A stretch of 64,000 nt of DNA from Bryum argenteum (taxonomy: Eukaryota; Streptophyta; Bryopsida; Bryales; Bryaceae), in assembly GCA_037043015.1 (NCBI GenBank), contig CM073328.1, positions 3,397,409 to 3,461,408 on the forward strand, written 5' to 3'. The first letter of the stretch is position 1. Every line of letters begins with the position of its first letter. A program made the translations under genes and the position numbers. The notes beneath the pieces were generated by a model. The model made no database searches and was not told the origin of the DNA. It was given only the letters and a program-made list of their open reading frames with translations. Below, piece after piece: positions 22,261 through 35,476 of this stretch.

Positions 22261-24965
22261 GCAAAATGTGGGGTAACAAACTTGAGCTTCCTCTTTGTAT
22301 GCAAAAAGAAATACTTACATTCACTCACATATGGCGTTGGCGTCGTATGGCAATATCTCATGTGCCACTTCTCAAAGCAACCTCGATTGAGACACATCCA
22401 TTTGTCTCCACACTTCCGGCATAATAATGTGGTTCAAATTTTTGGCAAACCACACACCGACGTCGTAATTTTGTATATGTGGGTACACAAATCAATGGCG
22501 TGTTCCTTGCTCGAGGAATATCCGCGGGGTGTGAATCTCTCATAGGCCACCCTTGAAGAAGGGCTTCACATAAGCCCTTCTTGAATTGAAGGTGTGTCAT
22601 CGGCGTGCGGTTATATCGATAGTGTTTCACACACTCCAAATAATATATATACATGTTGACAATCGAGACATCCAATAAGAAGAAAAAATACGGTGCCACC
22701 ACTTGTGGCTCCGTACTTGGCATGAATAGGATGCTCGGAGTTGATCGGCAACATCTACACCTCGCATGTGAGTTGTATATTCTTTCAAAATCGGGGATGT
22801 TAGAATCATTTCACGACTTGCACCATTTCGCCGAGGGACCGTTACTACCTTCTCACATGGGGTTGAATTGGCAAATAATGAGTGGAAATAAGAAGCACGG
22901 GCTTCTTATCCTTCCACATAACACATGATATCGTGCGGGTGTCATGCATTTTCCATAAAGTTGTGCCTTGAGGCACATTTTTGAAAGAATTGGTGTTTTT
23001 CAAATCTAAGGGAAGACCAACCCGGTTTGCCCTTATTGTCCCACATGCATACATTTCCCGTGATAAAAGAGTTGTGAAAAGTCCAAAACTAGTGAAGTAA
23101 TTATCCATTGTCACGCAATGGCCTAAGTTCCAAAGGCCATCCACTAACCTCATAACTACATTATGGGCCAATCGAGCATCGCCAAGAACAATATTAGGTT
23201 GTTCTATGGGAAGGGGGGCTACAATATTGTCTTTTCCACAATAGATCTCGAAATTCCATACGAACTTTGAAATCGAGCATGCCAAACACCAAACCTTCAA
23301 GCCCCACTTTTGAGGCTTCTTAGGCATATATTGACGTATCGGTGAATATGTCCCCTTATAGCGAATCATCATTTCATCAATGGTCAAATATTTTCCAAGA
23401 AACCATGCCTTTTTACATTGATCTCTCATAGCATTGACTAACCATCTTGTTTGACCGATTTTGTCATAACCGGGTCCCCTCTAGTTTGTCCTTCCATGTT
23501 TGTAAGATGGAGACATCTCCTAATGTCTTGAAATCGGGCCCGTGTAAATATATTTGAAATACTTGGGCATCCAAAGAGGTCATCACGCATCCAATATGTT
23601 CTTACATTAGGTTGAACCCTCAACCCCATATATATGGCTAAGGCCATAAATGCTTTGAGGCTCGAAATTGTCATATTCTCCCAAGTAGGACCACCTTTGG
23701 TATTTCCATGCTCATCTAAAGGAGCATTTGCATACCGATTAGTTTCTTGAACAATAGTGGCCAACATGTGTGGAGTCCAAAAGAGGCCAAATAAATCCAT
23801 AAAACTTGGCATACCACGATGATGACGAGAAGGACCCATGGGTTTCCCCAAAAATGATATCGGCATTGGATTATACATAATACTTGGGTTTCCCCAAGTC
23901 TCATTCCTAAATTGCCACCTAATATCCTCTTGTTGATGGGGTAACCCATCGTTACGATTATCTCCATCACTATCGTGAGGCACTTTCAAAATTGGGTAAG
24001 TCCTCACTATCATTCCCACCCAAATCATCCCTCACACCATTGCGTGTCATTCTCCTTCTTATTATATGTTCTTCCTCAACATCATCATCCCACTCCATAT
24101 TATTATTACCGCCCTCAGTATCATTGCCATAGAATTCTCCAGGCCCAATACCAGTACTTCTCTCCCCAATAAAAATATTTGGCTGCAATGTGAATTGACC
24201 AATATTTTCTTCTGAAGTCACAACTACTGGTTGCCCTTGTAGCCCAAGCGTATGGCCTGTAAGGGGAAGGCCAGAAGGCGATGCACCCGCCACAGGAAGG
24301 CCCTGGTGCCCGGGTAAGCAGGCGTGCCGGCCGTTGCTGCTGTTCGGCTGGAGATGCCCCGCTGCGCTCGGCGCCGGACCCCAGCTGGCAGCCGACGCGC
24401 TTGACTCGCCGACGTGGCCCGACCTCGTGGCCGCGGCGCTGTGCCAGCCCGCAGTCCGCCGGCTTGAGTCCCATACTAGTCGCAACGCCGTTGCATCACC
24501 GCAATCTTGGTCGACGCCTAGCTGCAGCGCTGGTCCGTGCATCTCACCACTCCCGCTTGCTTCTTCGGGATCAGGTCCAGCATTGTAGATCTCACCACCT
24601 CTCTTCCGTCCTCTTCGGCCAAAGTTTATTGCTGCAAGCAAGACTTCAGGTGGCCAGAGGATATCCTCAAGACTTGCAGCTCTCTCCATACCACTATCAT
24701 CTTCTCCTTCTTCATTACACAATTCTTCTGAGCTTGGGTAATACGCATGCACTGGAGATTGCGAATTCAAGTACTCGCCGTTGAAGCCAACATCTGTATC
24801 AGGGAAGGTCATGAGCTCAACTCCAGGTCCTAGATCTGGCAATTCTTGATGTTGAGGAGGTAATATTGCTTCAGGACTAGATGGTGGGCTTGGAGGAACC
24901 GTAGTTGGTTCCGGTTGTGTCTGTAGACGTGAACTCCTTCTCATTGGAATATTGTCCCACTCCAT
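22250..24965 (-). pseudogene. piggyBac transposase, main exon, disrupted by frameshifts
   Basis: The DDE transposase would cut and paste the element at TTAA. The N-terminal frame (24965-23970) is acidic and low-complexity, beginning MEWDNIPMRRSSRLQ. The catalytic region follows as FMDLFGLFWTPHMLATIVQ, IRRCLHLTN, KAWFLGKYLTIDEMMIRYKG, CVTMDNYFTS and MRGVDVADQLRASYS. The C-terminal cysteine-rich zinc finger (CVVCQ, then KCGDKWMCLNRGC) is recognisable down to about 22250. The frame breaks near 23985, 23472, 22867, 22690 and 22420, each explicable by one base. At least four are in runs of T, G or C. An ATG follows an acceptor-like AG at 24966, and candidate 5' exons lie upstream. Assembly errors in homopolymers are an alternative to genuine decay. 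Confidence 0.85.
24262..24560. other. GC-rich insert within the transposase N-terminal frame
   Basis: Roughly 300 bp of strikingly GC-rich sequence interrupts an otherwise AT-rich reading frame. It stays open on the minus strand (Ala, Ser and Gly-rich) and also on both plus frames. It could be an ancient capture of host sequence or simply a low-complexity linker. Confidence 0.4.
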
Positions 24966-25040
24966 CTGTATTCTCCAAGTTAGACATTACTCATAACTCT
25001 CAACTATGAAATTTAGGTACATGTTACACAAGAGATACTC

Positions 25041-25954
25041 ACCTCCTTTGACTTCTTCCATGATCGACGTGGAGGCATTGCTTGTATCGGGCCAAGTAGA
25101 TTTGACAATATCAAGAAATTCTTGCTCAAAGCGTGTTGATCAACCCACCCTAGAATATGTGCGGCTTGCCTGTAGAAATGGTGTCGGAAATTATTTGCTT
25201 GTGGATTTCTTGGCCAAGCTTTGGACTTCTTACGAACGCGTAAACTGCGCAAATGTTTTTGATCAAGCAGTGAAAGGAGGTCATGAATCTGATGTGCTCG
25301 AAGGTGTTTGCGTACAGCCCAGGAACGAAGGCGAGCTTCTGGATCGGCAGATGGAGGCGGCAATGTCGAAATAAGAAGTGGCTGCAAGTTTCCGACACTC
25401 ACAACCGCAGTATTGGGTTCCTGCATATGGTCATATTAGTCAGTTGATGTGATGTCAGTTTACCATGCAAGTTCCACATGCAAACCAAGTTCATGTTCAT
25501 GTATTCGAACCCGTTGATGTGATCGCTCCTCGATCTGTGCAATCATCTGATCGCTCACTGGCGCATGGGCTGCCGAAGTTGGTGATGATCTGCAGGCTGC
25601 CGAACTTGATGCAGCGGCGACCTTGAAGCTGGACGGTCGGAGGCAGCTGCAGTACGCCTCCGAAGGAACTCGTCGACCTCCCTGGCACGTACAGTTCGCC
25701 GCCGATTCCTCTCGCTGAAGCTCAACCTCGGCGGCAAGTACAGTTGGACCACGAAGGAGCTGTTCGATCTCCCTGGCCGAAGACTCTACTGCGTAATCAC
25801 CATTTTCAGTGCTCTGATCATTTTCGGTCCATACTGGCACCTCGATGAATCCTTCTCCTACTGTTGCACTCGCCTCTCTCGAATCGGTAGTTGCTAGTGA
25901 AATGATGGCAGCAGTCACAGGAACCCCGTCCAAAGAATTTGCAAAACTAGCCAT
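25041..25954 (-). CDS. candidate 5' exons of the piggyBac gene
   Basis: Two open minus-strand segments precede the transposase. One begins with ATG at 25954 (to about 25464). The other starts after an AG at 25427 and ends at a GTGAGT donor (25426-25041), where the phase matches the exon starting at 24965. Residues include RVRKKSKAWPRNPQANNF and HHFYRQAAHILGWVDQHAL; I know no domain for these. The join between the first two segments does not keep frame with the only donor I can see, so the first may be non-coding, frameshifted or separate. Confidence 0.4.
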
Positions 25955-26494
25955 AATGGATTTTTGTTACTTTTGAAATATGCTTTGGATTTGATGTATG
26001 CTGTTTGTTGTTCCCAACATCTTTCCATGAGTTTCTCATTCAAATTCTGAAATTTGAATCGCCCCATGTCAGTGTGTTCTCAGCCGCCAGTTTCACGAAG
26101 TTTGTAGTTATGACATGTATTTGGAGGGGCGTCAATCTTTGGCCAGTCCCAAAGCATTCAATTCTGCCGAATGTTGGGTCCTCCAAAACCCTGCTTGGAA
26201 CCCCTGCCCCTCTGGAGTTTTCTCGAGTGACCCTCGCAACTGCCCCCATTTCCACCTTGTTCCTTAGTGGCCACAACAACAACCCGTTCTGCCCTTTCTC
26301 AACTCCAAATCAAAAATTTGCTCTACAAGGCACTAAAATTGGAATCTTACTTTGCAAATTTTACCACACACAATTACTATGTTTCCCGACACACACACCA
26401 AATTACAGCCCAAAACACCAAAATTTGACCTCTCATCTAAGGTGCCCAAAACTGCAAAACGCCGATTCGGCTTTCCTGGGCCTTTAGGGGTTAA

Positions 26495-29161
26495 GATATG
26501 TGTACTAGCAGCTCTTGTTCATTTGGATTATTGGATTACTACACCCTAATCCCTTCCAAGTGTTTTTGTTCAGGAGTATAAATTGGAAGGTTATTTTCTA
26601 ATTTCCAAGCAAAGTTTTGGAATATTGTAAGTACTCTTATCATCATTGTGGTGATGGTGGGATGTGCAGGAATGAGATGAAGCGGAATGAAGGGTGCTAA
26701 AATATTGGATAAAAAAGAAAAAGAAGAGAGCCAAATGGTGGGTTGAAACAACAAATGTTGTGATTTTTGGGTCACAGTCCTCTTCACTCGTGGACATAGT
26801 GTATAGAATTAGGAGTGAAATTGGTGTCTTTTTTTTTTGCTTGACATTCTTAGATTTCAAAAAATCAAAAAGAATATTGGAGGTACATACCTCCTGGTTG
26901 GAAAGCATACATGTAGCATGCTTTGAACGACTTGTTTGTTGTTGGAAAACGAAAGATGCCAGGTGTAATTAAAGAAGAGTTTTAATGTATAATGTATGAG
27001 CGCTCGTGTTCAGAGTTCAAGTAGCACTTAAGAATGTATTGTAGAAAATTTGGATGTGAATAGGAAAATTTTTGGAACAAGTTTATAAGTGAAATCAGTT
27101 GATACAATTTCTTTACATTAGCTTTTGAAATTACGCTGAAGTTAAGAAGGAGATTTTGAAGTTATAAAAGCAAAGATTAATAAGCAAGAAGCTTTATAAG
27201 CTAAATTGTTAAGAAGGTAAGGGATGTTAAATAAAGTACTAGTTTCTATACTTAGTGATTGTAAAAGGGGATGATGGAAAAAGGAGTTACAATCGTCTCT
27301 TCATATCTTATTTGTATAGTCGAATTAGTCTTTTATATCTCAAATGTATTGAAGACTAAAAATTGAAGCAACCGTCTGCAATCGGATCATATGAAAATAT
27401 TTCACAACTATTTCTTATCGTTTGGAGTTATTTATTGTAATGAAATATTGTATAATATCTTACATGTATGAAGTTACTATGAAGTTGTTTGATGTAGTAT
27501 TTGTGATGTTATAAAAGATCATAAAAAAGAGGTAGTTATGGAGAAAACCTACAATTGACTTTTTACCTTCATCTCGAGAACACTTTTGGATATAATCCAA
27601 AGTTAAGACCTCTTGCACTAAAATACATGCCATATCTTCAAAACATCTTTGATTAGATTAAGCATTTTTTCACAAGAATTAGGTTGAAGTGAGGTTTAAC
27701 ATAACATAACATAAGTTAAAGTCCAATTATAAGTGAACAAGATACAACTCTTCAAGGACCATGCATTTTTTTCAGTCTTATAAATATAGAAATATCATTG
27801 GATTCCTAGTACTAAAATAATAAAATAAATCCAACAAGAATGTCGTTGGATTCATTCTAGAGTCACTATTAAGGATATTTTTTGATGAAAAATAAAGTAC
27901 TCGGTCAATTGGTTCGTAGTGCAAAATCCTGCTCTCTATGTGTCAAAACCCTAAAATGCATGGCATTGAGTTATACCATCTTGGATGGATTTGAAATTTT
28001 ACTAAAGAAACAAACTTGCTTCGGATTCCAACCCAACGAATTTTGTCAAAATTAGATACCCTTGGGTTCTCACAGGGGTTTTGTGATTTGGTAAATGTTA
28101 TTGCTTCATCAATATTTGAAGAGTTAAAAAATCAAAGGTTGCATTCTATTCTCCTCATTAAGAGGCATTCAAAATCTGATAAAGTGTTCACTAATGGCTA
28201 AATTTTCGACAGGGAAAATCCACAATGCGTCATAAATTTTTGAAGTTCAAAATATATATGTTCCTAAAATGGGATCCTAAAGTGGCACCCCATATTGTTT
28301 GCACTGAGTACATGGTACAATTGCATGGAGAAACTATTATGACCTTCCCCATTTAGACCGCTCTACTAATGAGATATTTTCTGATTGAGTTGGTGAATAG
28401 GTGCATTATACATTTGAAATTATATTTCAAAACAAAGAAATCATCACATGTTTCCGCTGCACCCAATAAATCACGAGTATCAAGGTACACGGCTTGCCTA
28501 AGCTCACTTCTCAACGATGGATAACTCAGTTTCAAGAATAACCACTCCTAATCTATGAATCGTTATATATTCCATTGAGGAACACTGGCCCATCTGCATC
28601 AAAGGATCCTCTCAAACTGACTTCGATCCAATCAACATTCGTTAAGTGTACAGTATACCAGACGAACGGAATGCGTCAAACAAAATGTACTATAGTATCG
28701 TTGGTTCAAGATCTGAACTCTATAGCTTGCAGATAATTTCAAGCACATGAATAGTCACATAGCAAAACTAACTCTCAGGATGTGCGACTACAGAGAGTTC
28801 GCCAATTGAAAAAAATTCGATTTGTGCCAAATCAGAACAGCAACAAATCAGACTGCTACTACAAGCAACTCTCATTTCCTCAACTAGTATACAGTTTCAG
28901 AAGGTTCGATCGCTTACAATTCAAGCTATCCACAAAAGAAGGTGATTTATATCACTATGCAATGTCAAGGTTCCTAGATCATCCTGCAGAAAATCGAGAT
29001 TAGTGTTTGGATGTCAAAAGTAGGCATTATATTGGCCAGTGTATGTGATTCAATTTGAGGACTTCAAGCGCCGCTCCCTGTTGTCTGAACTTGGAGATGA
29101 CCCACGCAGATTTTGGAGTCAAATAATTTGGAGTGCGGGTGGGTGGTGATTAGCATGCACA
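26495..29161. other. AT-rich spacer with a decayed repeat fragment
   Basis: No convincing gene. At about 27550-27850 the order of words (ATCTCGAGAACACTTTTGGA, then AAAGTCCAATTATAAGTG, then CAACTCTTCAAGGACCATGC) resembles the interior of the 970-bp TTAA family, so this is probably an old, diverged copy. A minus ORF at 28353-28535 has no recognised family. Confidence 0.4.
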
Positions 29162-31717
29162 TCACTTGTGTACATGAGTGTCATCATGGAAGGATCTGCA
29201 GATGGCACCAATTGTATTGGGTGTTGTTCGGCAGCATCCACCTATAAGCTGAGCTCCTGCTTTCCGCCACTCATGTACGTAAGACACGAAATCTGTATCG
29301 GTGATACCAGTGGACTCCTGCAGAAAATGAACACAAATGACAGTAAGCATCGGGCTAGTGAAGCCAGTCATGGTTATCAATGTTCAGAAGGTAGACAATA
29401 AGGGTGGAGACTTACTACCCACTGCTTAAGGATTCCATCATAGTGCTCTCCACTGTTAGGATAGACCACTATGGGCTTGTTTGTGACCTGCGTGAACATC
29501 ACCAATTAAAACTTCAGAAAAGCTCCAGCAATTGCTGAAAAATCTGCACCTATATCTACGGCTATATATACAGGATATACTAACATTTTAGTTGACGATA
29601 GTTAAGTGACACGGATTCAAATGTTCAATGAAGAAAGCTTGGTTAGTTGACGTATTTTTACCTCACGTGCAGCACGGATGAGGTCAAGAATGAAGCGAGG
29701 AGGAGTGCAGTTGATACCGACTGTAACTACTTTAGCACATTTGTCTGCCAAGGCAACGCAGTCGGTAAGGGAATCCCCCTTCACAACATTCACGCCATCC
29801 TTTGAATTGAAGGATATCCAAGCTGGAGTTCGCAAATTCTCTTCATCTAATAACTCTACTAGGGCCTGCACATGAAAATGCATCGTAGATGAGAAACACG
29901 CATCCAATTCCACCCACGACTATCAGGTACATCCCCATGATTCCCAGTTTAATCAAACAGGTACGACTTTCAGCAATCTTCGAAGTTCTCTCAAACATAA
30001 TTGGCATCTTTTGCAGAGATAAATAATTGTCTTAATCCTCTCGACAGCTAACAATTGCTCATACCAGAATTTTTTTTTACAAAACCAGTATTTATCCCAA
30101 TAAGCATATCTCTCTGAAAGAGTTCGTCACGACCCTGCGCTCTTGGAAGGACTGAACAAGATGTAACCTGAGTTTCCAGCTTGCATGGAATGGTCTCGAA
30201 AGCCAATAGATCAGGTCCTGCATCTGCAAGTACCACCATACGGCGACGGTGGAAATCTTTCAACTTTTCAACAGTCATAGACGGACCATAGTCTCCACTG
30301 CAAAAACGTCCACGAGTATCGTGGTCAGAATATGATGCAAGCTATGGCTACATGAAAAGAAGTGAATGAGACATTCTGAAGTACTAAGGTCTCGACACCA
30401 TTGACACGAACTGTAGGCCACTCCAAAGACAAGCAATACCACCCTCACGACAGAAAATTTAATTACAATATACGAAAAATAGCACGCAAAAAAATCTTCT
30501 AATATCCATTCAGCAAATCGACTCCAGGATTTACTCTACATCCAAGAGAAGCATACCTGTACTCTGATCCATCGGCTAGATAAGCTCCATAACTACCAAT
30601 TGATGCAGCAACAAGGGCACGCTGGCGCGAACCTGCTCTAGCAGTTCCTGCAAGTACTTTATTTTGGAATTCTTTCCAGAACCTGTCGCGCTCTTCACGA
30701 GCGATACGAACGCTTGACTGGAGCAACTCCTCTGCTTCTTCAACTGACAGGCCTCGACTTTGAAAGCCCTGAATTGTAGCCTGTCACAGATACAAACATT
30801 TATGCAATATTACTGGCATGTTCAGAGCTCCATCGAGCCAAACCATTTGAGCTCGAGAATTCAGAATGAGTTCCTATCCAGTTTCTGAACGTATGGCAGA
30901 CATCACCGTTAATCAAGTAGGGACATGGAGAAATACATGACGCTCTGTGCCTGGAAGGGAGTCTTGGTTGAAAAAAGATACTGACCTGATAAGAAGCTGT
31001 TGATATGATAGCTGCTCCTGCTTCCAGATACTCCCTGTGCACCTGAAACACGGAACACCACGAAAGATGACATGAGAAGATCGATCACCCGGTCGTATGA
31101 ATAATTCAGAGACTCAATACTCAAAGAACTGAGATATCAGAGCCTTGTTCGGCACACAATGTACAGGAGACCTAACTTTAATTATTTACTGACAAAATGA
31201 GTATAAGACGTCAATCTGCAGCTAGCTTAATTCCAAAAACATACTTCATCGAAGACGAGACAAACACGAACAAACTAGTCATTCACCAAAAATGTGTATT
31301 ACTTTGCGATCACACAAGGAAGGGTGAACACGTCAGCTATCTACAATATTTCTACCGTAGTGAGACGACACGGCCTCACAACTGCCAAGACATTGTGCAC
31401 GACAACCAGAAATCACTCCTGGTAGCAGATTTCAGATGCAAAAAAATAATCCAATGCCAGTTTGTGCGAACTTTAAGTCTCAGCCTGCATGATTTCAAGA
31501 ACCAAATACCTACCGTGCGGATAAGATCGGGCATAGTAATGAGGCAAAGGGCGCTCCACAACGGATCATTAATATCTGCGCCATGGCGTTCTAACTGAGT
31601 AGCAAAGCCTCCGTCAGTCGCTACAAATCCTCCTGCCTGTTTCAAAAGCTCGGTCACAATATTCGAAGCTTCAAGCTCGTGAGACTTCTCGTTCTGTAAG
31701 TCCATTGTGCGGCCCAT
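29162..31717 (-). CDS. HMT: homocysteine S-methyltransferase, 7 exons
   Basis: Transfers a methyl group from S-methylmethionine (or S-adenosylmethionine) to homocysteine, making methionine in the SMM cycle; zinc-dependent and cytosolic. Exons on the minus strand: 31717-31514, 31042-30986, 30780-30557, 30297-30168, 29865-29662, 29487-29416, 29317-29162. All borders are GT/AG and the phases close into 348 residues, the length of plant HMT3. Family blocks are DGGFATQLERHGADINDPLW, AGAAIISTASYQ, LVAASIGSYGAYLADGSEY, AWISFNSKDGVNV, VGINCTPPRF and IGGCCRTTPNT. The zinc ligands are the Cys in GINC and the two Cys in GGCC. The start is the ATG of MGRTMDLQ. An AG just upstream (about 31735) and a CAAG|GTACTC donor near 32311 suggest an intron in the 5' UTR. 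Confidence 0.95.
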
Positions 31718-33379
31718 GGTTCCCGCGTGATCTCCCTGTCGCTCTGCAAGAACAAAAATCATGAAATCTCTAGCGCAAAAAAAAACACGTTATATATCTC
31801 CATTAGCCACATTTTCTCCTAGCCGCCATCTCAACCTCCGCAAACATCCTCAACACGTTTTACGACCGGTCGATATATCTCAATCGAAGCATGCGAGCGA
31901 TGTAACGTAATATAGCTACTCTGCACCTCGACTTACAACAGATCTACGAATGCAAACCGAATGCAGTAAACGACGGCTATGATCAAAACGTTAAGAAATA
32001 GAAATCTGTTGCAAAACATGAAAACTGACTGCACGAAGCGCGCCAAGCGAGTTTCTACCTTTCTTCCGGATTTAAGACGAACGAAACGCGCAGTGTTGTC
32101 GTCTTAAGTCGAAGCAATGTTCACAATCTTGTTACGGACACAACTTTCGCTACAGAAAATGAAATAAGGCAAGAAGCGGCTCAAATGAGAGAGGGAGTCG
32201 AAGCGCGTGGCGTTTTCTGACGAGAATGGATGGTCACGAGGTGGCTGAAATACGCAAGCTGCAACTGCTTGAAGAAACAGAGTTGTTAATAAAATGCAAG
32301 ATTGATGAGTACCTTGCTGGAGAACATGTAACGCTCCGACTCCTGGCTGCCCACGCGCTGATCGAGTGTTGATACCCGGGGAGAGAACCGGATCGATGAG
32401 GTGTCTGCCCCTCGTGATGACGTGGGTCCTGCAGCTTTTTACTTTTTCCCGGCTATTGGTTGCTTTTCCGCCTATGTGGCACGTTTGCCATTACTGTTAA
32501 AGGGAAACTGAGGTGGAAAGTGAGTGGGGTCTCATGCGACACTATAATAGTCTAAAAGAATTGGGGAGACTTTCAAACAAGGCAAATAGTTGCCCCTTGA
32601 ATAGAAAAATATTAAGATGATAGAAAAAACTTTTTATGTATTTTTGGGATAATTACTCTACAATAATTACCCAAAAAATCAAGTGATATTATGTTGAATA
32701 AAGACTCATTGAAATTATAAACAATTTTTAGGGTTATGGTAAAAGGAAACATGATAAGTGAATAATATAAAAGAGTCAAGAAAACTATGTTTAAAAACAC
32801 GATGATTTGTTGGGAGGTTGGGGGAGGTCACACATGACCTATATGACAAGGTTTTTAGACTTTTGTTATGTTGAGTGAAGTAAAGTAGTTAAATGTGGTC
32901 AAATTATCATGATTAGTTCACATATTAACTTGTTATAGTCTTACTTAGATAGAATTACAAGTTTTGCATCTTTCAACGATAGCAATAATTATTCTGATGA
33001 ATTACAAAAAGGGTGTGGAGTGAAGGTTGTGTGCCATACGTGAATTTCATATTTGGACAAGGTAGTGGCAACTTTAAGTTTCCTTGTCACATTCTAAGAG
33101 GTCCACGTCCCTTTCACTACTTTAACCATGTGTCATCATCCGCCTTTGAATATATACCTATGCTCAAAAGTAATGTGAATGTAAGGTAATCACCAACTCT
33201 CATGCCTAAAACCCAACATTAGTACCCATTGCTATGCGCCATGTCTTTGGATTACACTTAGAGACATTCACAAGTAATGTCATAAAGATTTGAACACCAA
33301 AATTGTATAAAGAAAATTACAAGCAAAAAATCAATATACAATCAATTAAAAAAATATTCCAATCCTAAATATGTATTTG
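31718..33379. other. HMT upstream region and AT-rich spacer
   Basis: The first 600 bp probably hold a 5' UTR intron and the HMT promoter. Beyond 32500 the sequence is AT-rich with no gene or element that I recognise. Confidence 0.4.
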
Positions 33380-33765
33380 AAAGTTGGCATATACGCCCAT
33401 GTACAAATTAAAAATAAATGAAAAATAATATAATATAAAAATGGGAAAAATAGAAATAAAAAGAAAAGGAAAAATAAATAATAAATAAATATTAATAAAT
33501 AAATAATAAATAAAATAACTAAAAAGAAATATAAAGAACTAAAAAGAAATGAAAAAAACTGAAAAGAAATAATTATAAATATAAATATAAAAAAGAAAAA
33601 TAAATAAAAAGCAATAAAAAGTAATAAAAAGAAATAAAAAGCAATAAAAAGCAATAAAAAGCAATAAAAAGGAATAGAAAGAATTGAAAAGCAATAGAAA
33701 GAAATAAAAAGAAATAAGAAGAAATGAAAATAATATTTTTTTAAAAAGAAAAAGAAATCACTTAT
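33380..33765. repeat. purine-rich low-complexity tract (AAATAAAAAG-type)
   Basis: About 380 bp made almost only of A, G and T on the plus strand, with local tandem units such as GCAATAAAAA near 33610-33665. The long hydrophobic minus ORF across it (33346-33654) is a by-product of the composition. Confidence 0.9.
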
Positions 33766-35472
33766 AGGCCCTCACGACCTACTGCTCTTATCTCAAATTC
33801 CTGATAGGATAGAACATCTAATTTCAGTTTACCCTTTGTCGTTTTCCTTCCAAATAGACACTACCCTGACAATAGTAGTTATAACATTAGGTTTCAATGT
33901 GCCTTTTGGGAAACATATTAATATGACCTCCATAAAACATAGCCTGGCAGCCTTCTTAGGTACAGTACAGTGGGGTACAGAAATAACTCGAATTGCCTTA
34001 AATAGCAGTTTTTGAAAAAAAAAAGTCTGAACTGTGGGTACTCGAAAATGATCGGAATTGCAATCTGAAAAAGGCGTTGGAACCATATCAGAGTGTTTTA
34101 TAGTATCATAACAGAAAAATTGTTTCCTTTTTGTATATTTGTTCAACACCTACGTGCACTATTTACAATTGACCACTGTCACTTTTTGCTTCAATTGCAA
34201 TGTTCATTTTCAGTTGCAAATTTGATATGAGTTTCTAAAGCTGTTGTTTAGACTCTTGAGCCTATGCTTATTGGATTATTGATATGTTTTGGCTAGGAGG
34301 AATGTCTTAGAATGTCCTTGTGATTATTGAATTTTCCTCAAAACTTTGCGAAGCTATATAAACTAGTACAAAATGTCCTACAAGGACTAAAAGGATTGTT
34401 TGATATAGTTAGGGTGATGATTACCTTCACGAGCTCATTGCCAAACTCAAATTCTTTTAGTATTCTTGCCTAAACAAATCACCAAAGAATAGCCACAGTC
34501 TACTTTAGGGTTAATAAACATGAAATACAACTGTACAGCACTATCCATGAGTTTCTTAGGATTTTCTTTTTTCCTTTTTCTTTCTTTTAACCAATCAATG
34601 TATTGATCAATATCCTATCCCTTAGTTATTTCATATGACAAAAGAATCTTCTTAACATAAAATAAAAGAGAGAATATCATGTTGTAGGGTAAACAAGATG
34701 TGTCCTAAAGTATCCACCCTTTGTAACAAATAAAATGATGAAATTGTTGAACAAACTTGTTCAACCCCTTTAAACCTTTTTGGGTTTTTTTCAATCACCT
34801 ACCATGCTTTCTCCATGATGCCTTTGTCTAATGAACTCACAAGGGCCGTGTGTTACATGACTACCCTATTATAAAAACCCATGTTATTGTAAAATGCATG
34901 CTAAAGAGGGGTACAAACACATGGTACCATTGAATTTTGTTAAAAAGCTTTCTGTCGTATATTTTTGGGAGGTGAATAAAAGTGCTGTAATTAATTAAAA
35001 GAAGGGGTAAGGTAGTTTGTTGAATGGATAAGGAAAATAAATAAATACAAGGCACAATCATGTGACATTGGGTGCAGCCCCTCTAGACAACAAGGTAAGG
35101 TGTGTCTAGGTTCACTGCATTTATGTGTGAGTGAGAAACTCATGATGCAAATTCTTTTAAAGAGTACGTTATCATGTTTGGAGGTTGGGAAACTTAGGTG
35201 GTGTGTGTGAGATCCATTTTTTGTTTTTTTAAAACATCATTCCCCTTGTTTTGTTTTGGCACACTCAAACTTGGTATGGTTGGTGGTCTTCTACAAGTGC
35301 ATTGAACTTTGATTTGTGAAGATTGTGTGTGGTTGGTGTGCAAAAAAATGCCTTAGGGTTGGTTAGTAGAGAAGGTCGATGTTTGCTTGTGTAGTTTTGT
35401 TTTTGATATTTTTATTTGAGACGAGGCGTGCAATGTGAGATAATTGAGAATTTTATCCAAAAAGTTTGTTCT
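33766..35472. other. AT-rich spacer
   Basis: No gene recognised. A 10-bp inverted repeat, GTTGAACAAACTTGTTCAAC, is at about 34746. Otherwise nothing seen. Confidence 0.35.
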
Positions 35473-35476
35473 TTAA

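Larger units (their letters stand above)
20800..26490 (-). mobile_element. piggyBac transposon with perfect ends (5.7 kb)
   Basis: Both ends sit in TTAA (20796-20799 and 26491-26494), the piggyBac target site. The terminal inverted repeats CCCCTAAAGGCCCA (20800-20813) and its reverse complement (26477-26490) match over all 14 bp. The transposase lies on the minus strand inside. The left subterminal region (about 20905-21010) shares ATTCAACCGTAAGATCT and CATTTGTGAGATCATAACG with the 260-bp TTAA elements elsewhere in the window. Intact ends with a broken transposase suggest a fairly recent insertion of a copy that was moved, or later disabled, by indels. It could still be mobilised in trans. 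Confidence 0.93.

Noticed and set aside
33346..33654. Hydrophobic minus ORF resembling a membrane protein
   Set aside because: Caused by the A-rich low-complexity tract, whose complement encodes Phe, Ile and Leu.
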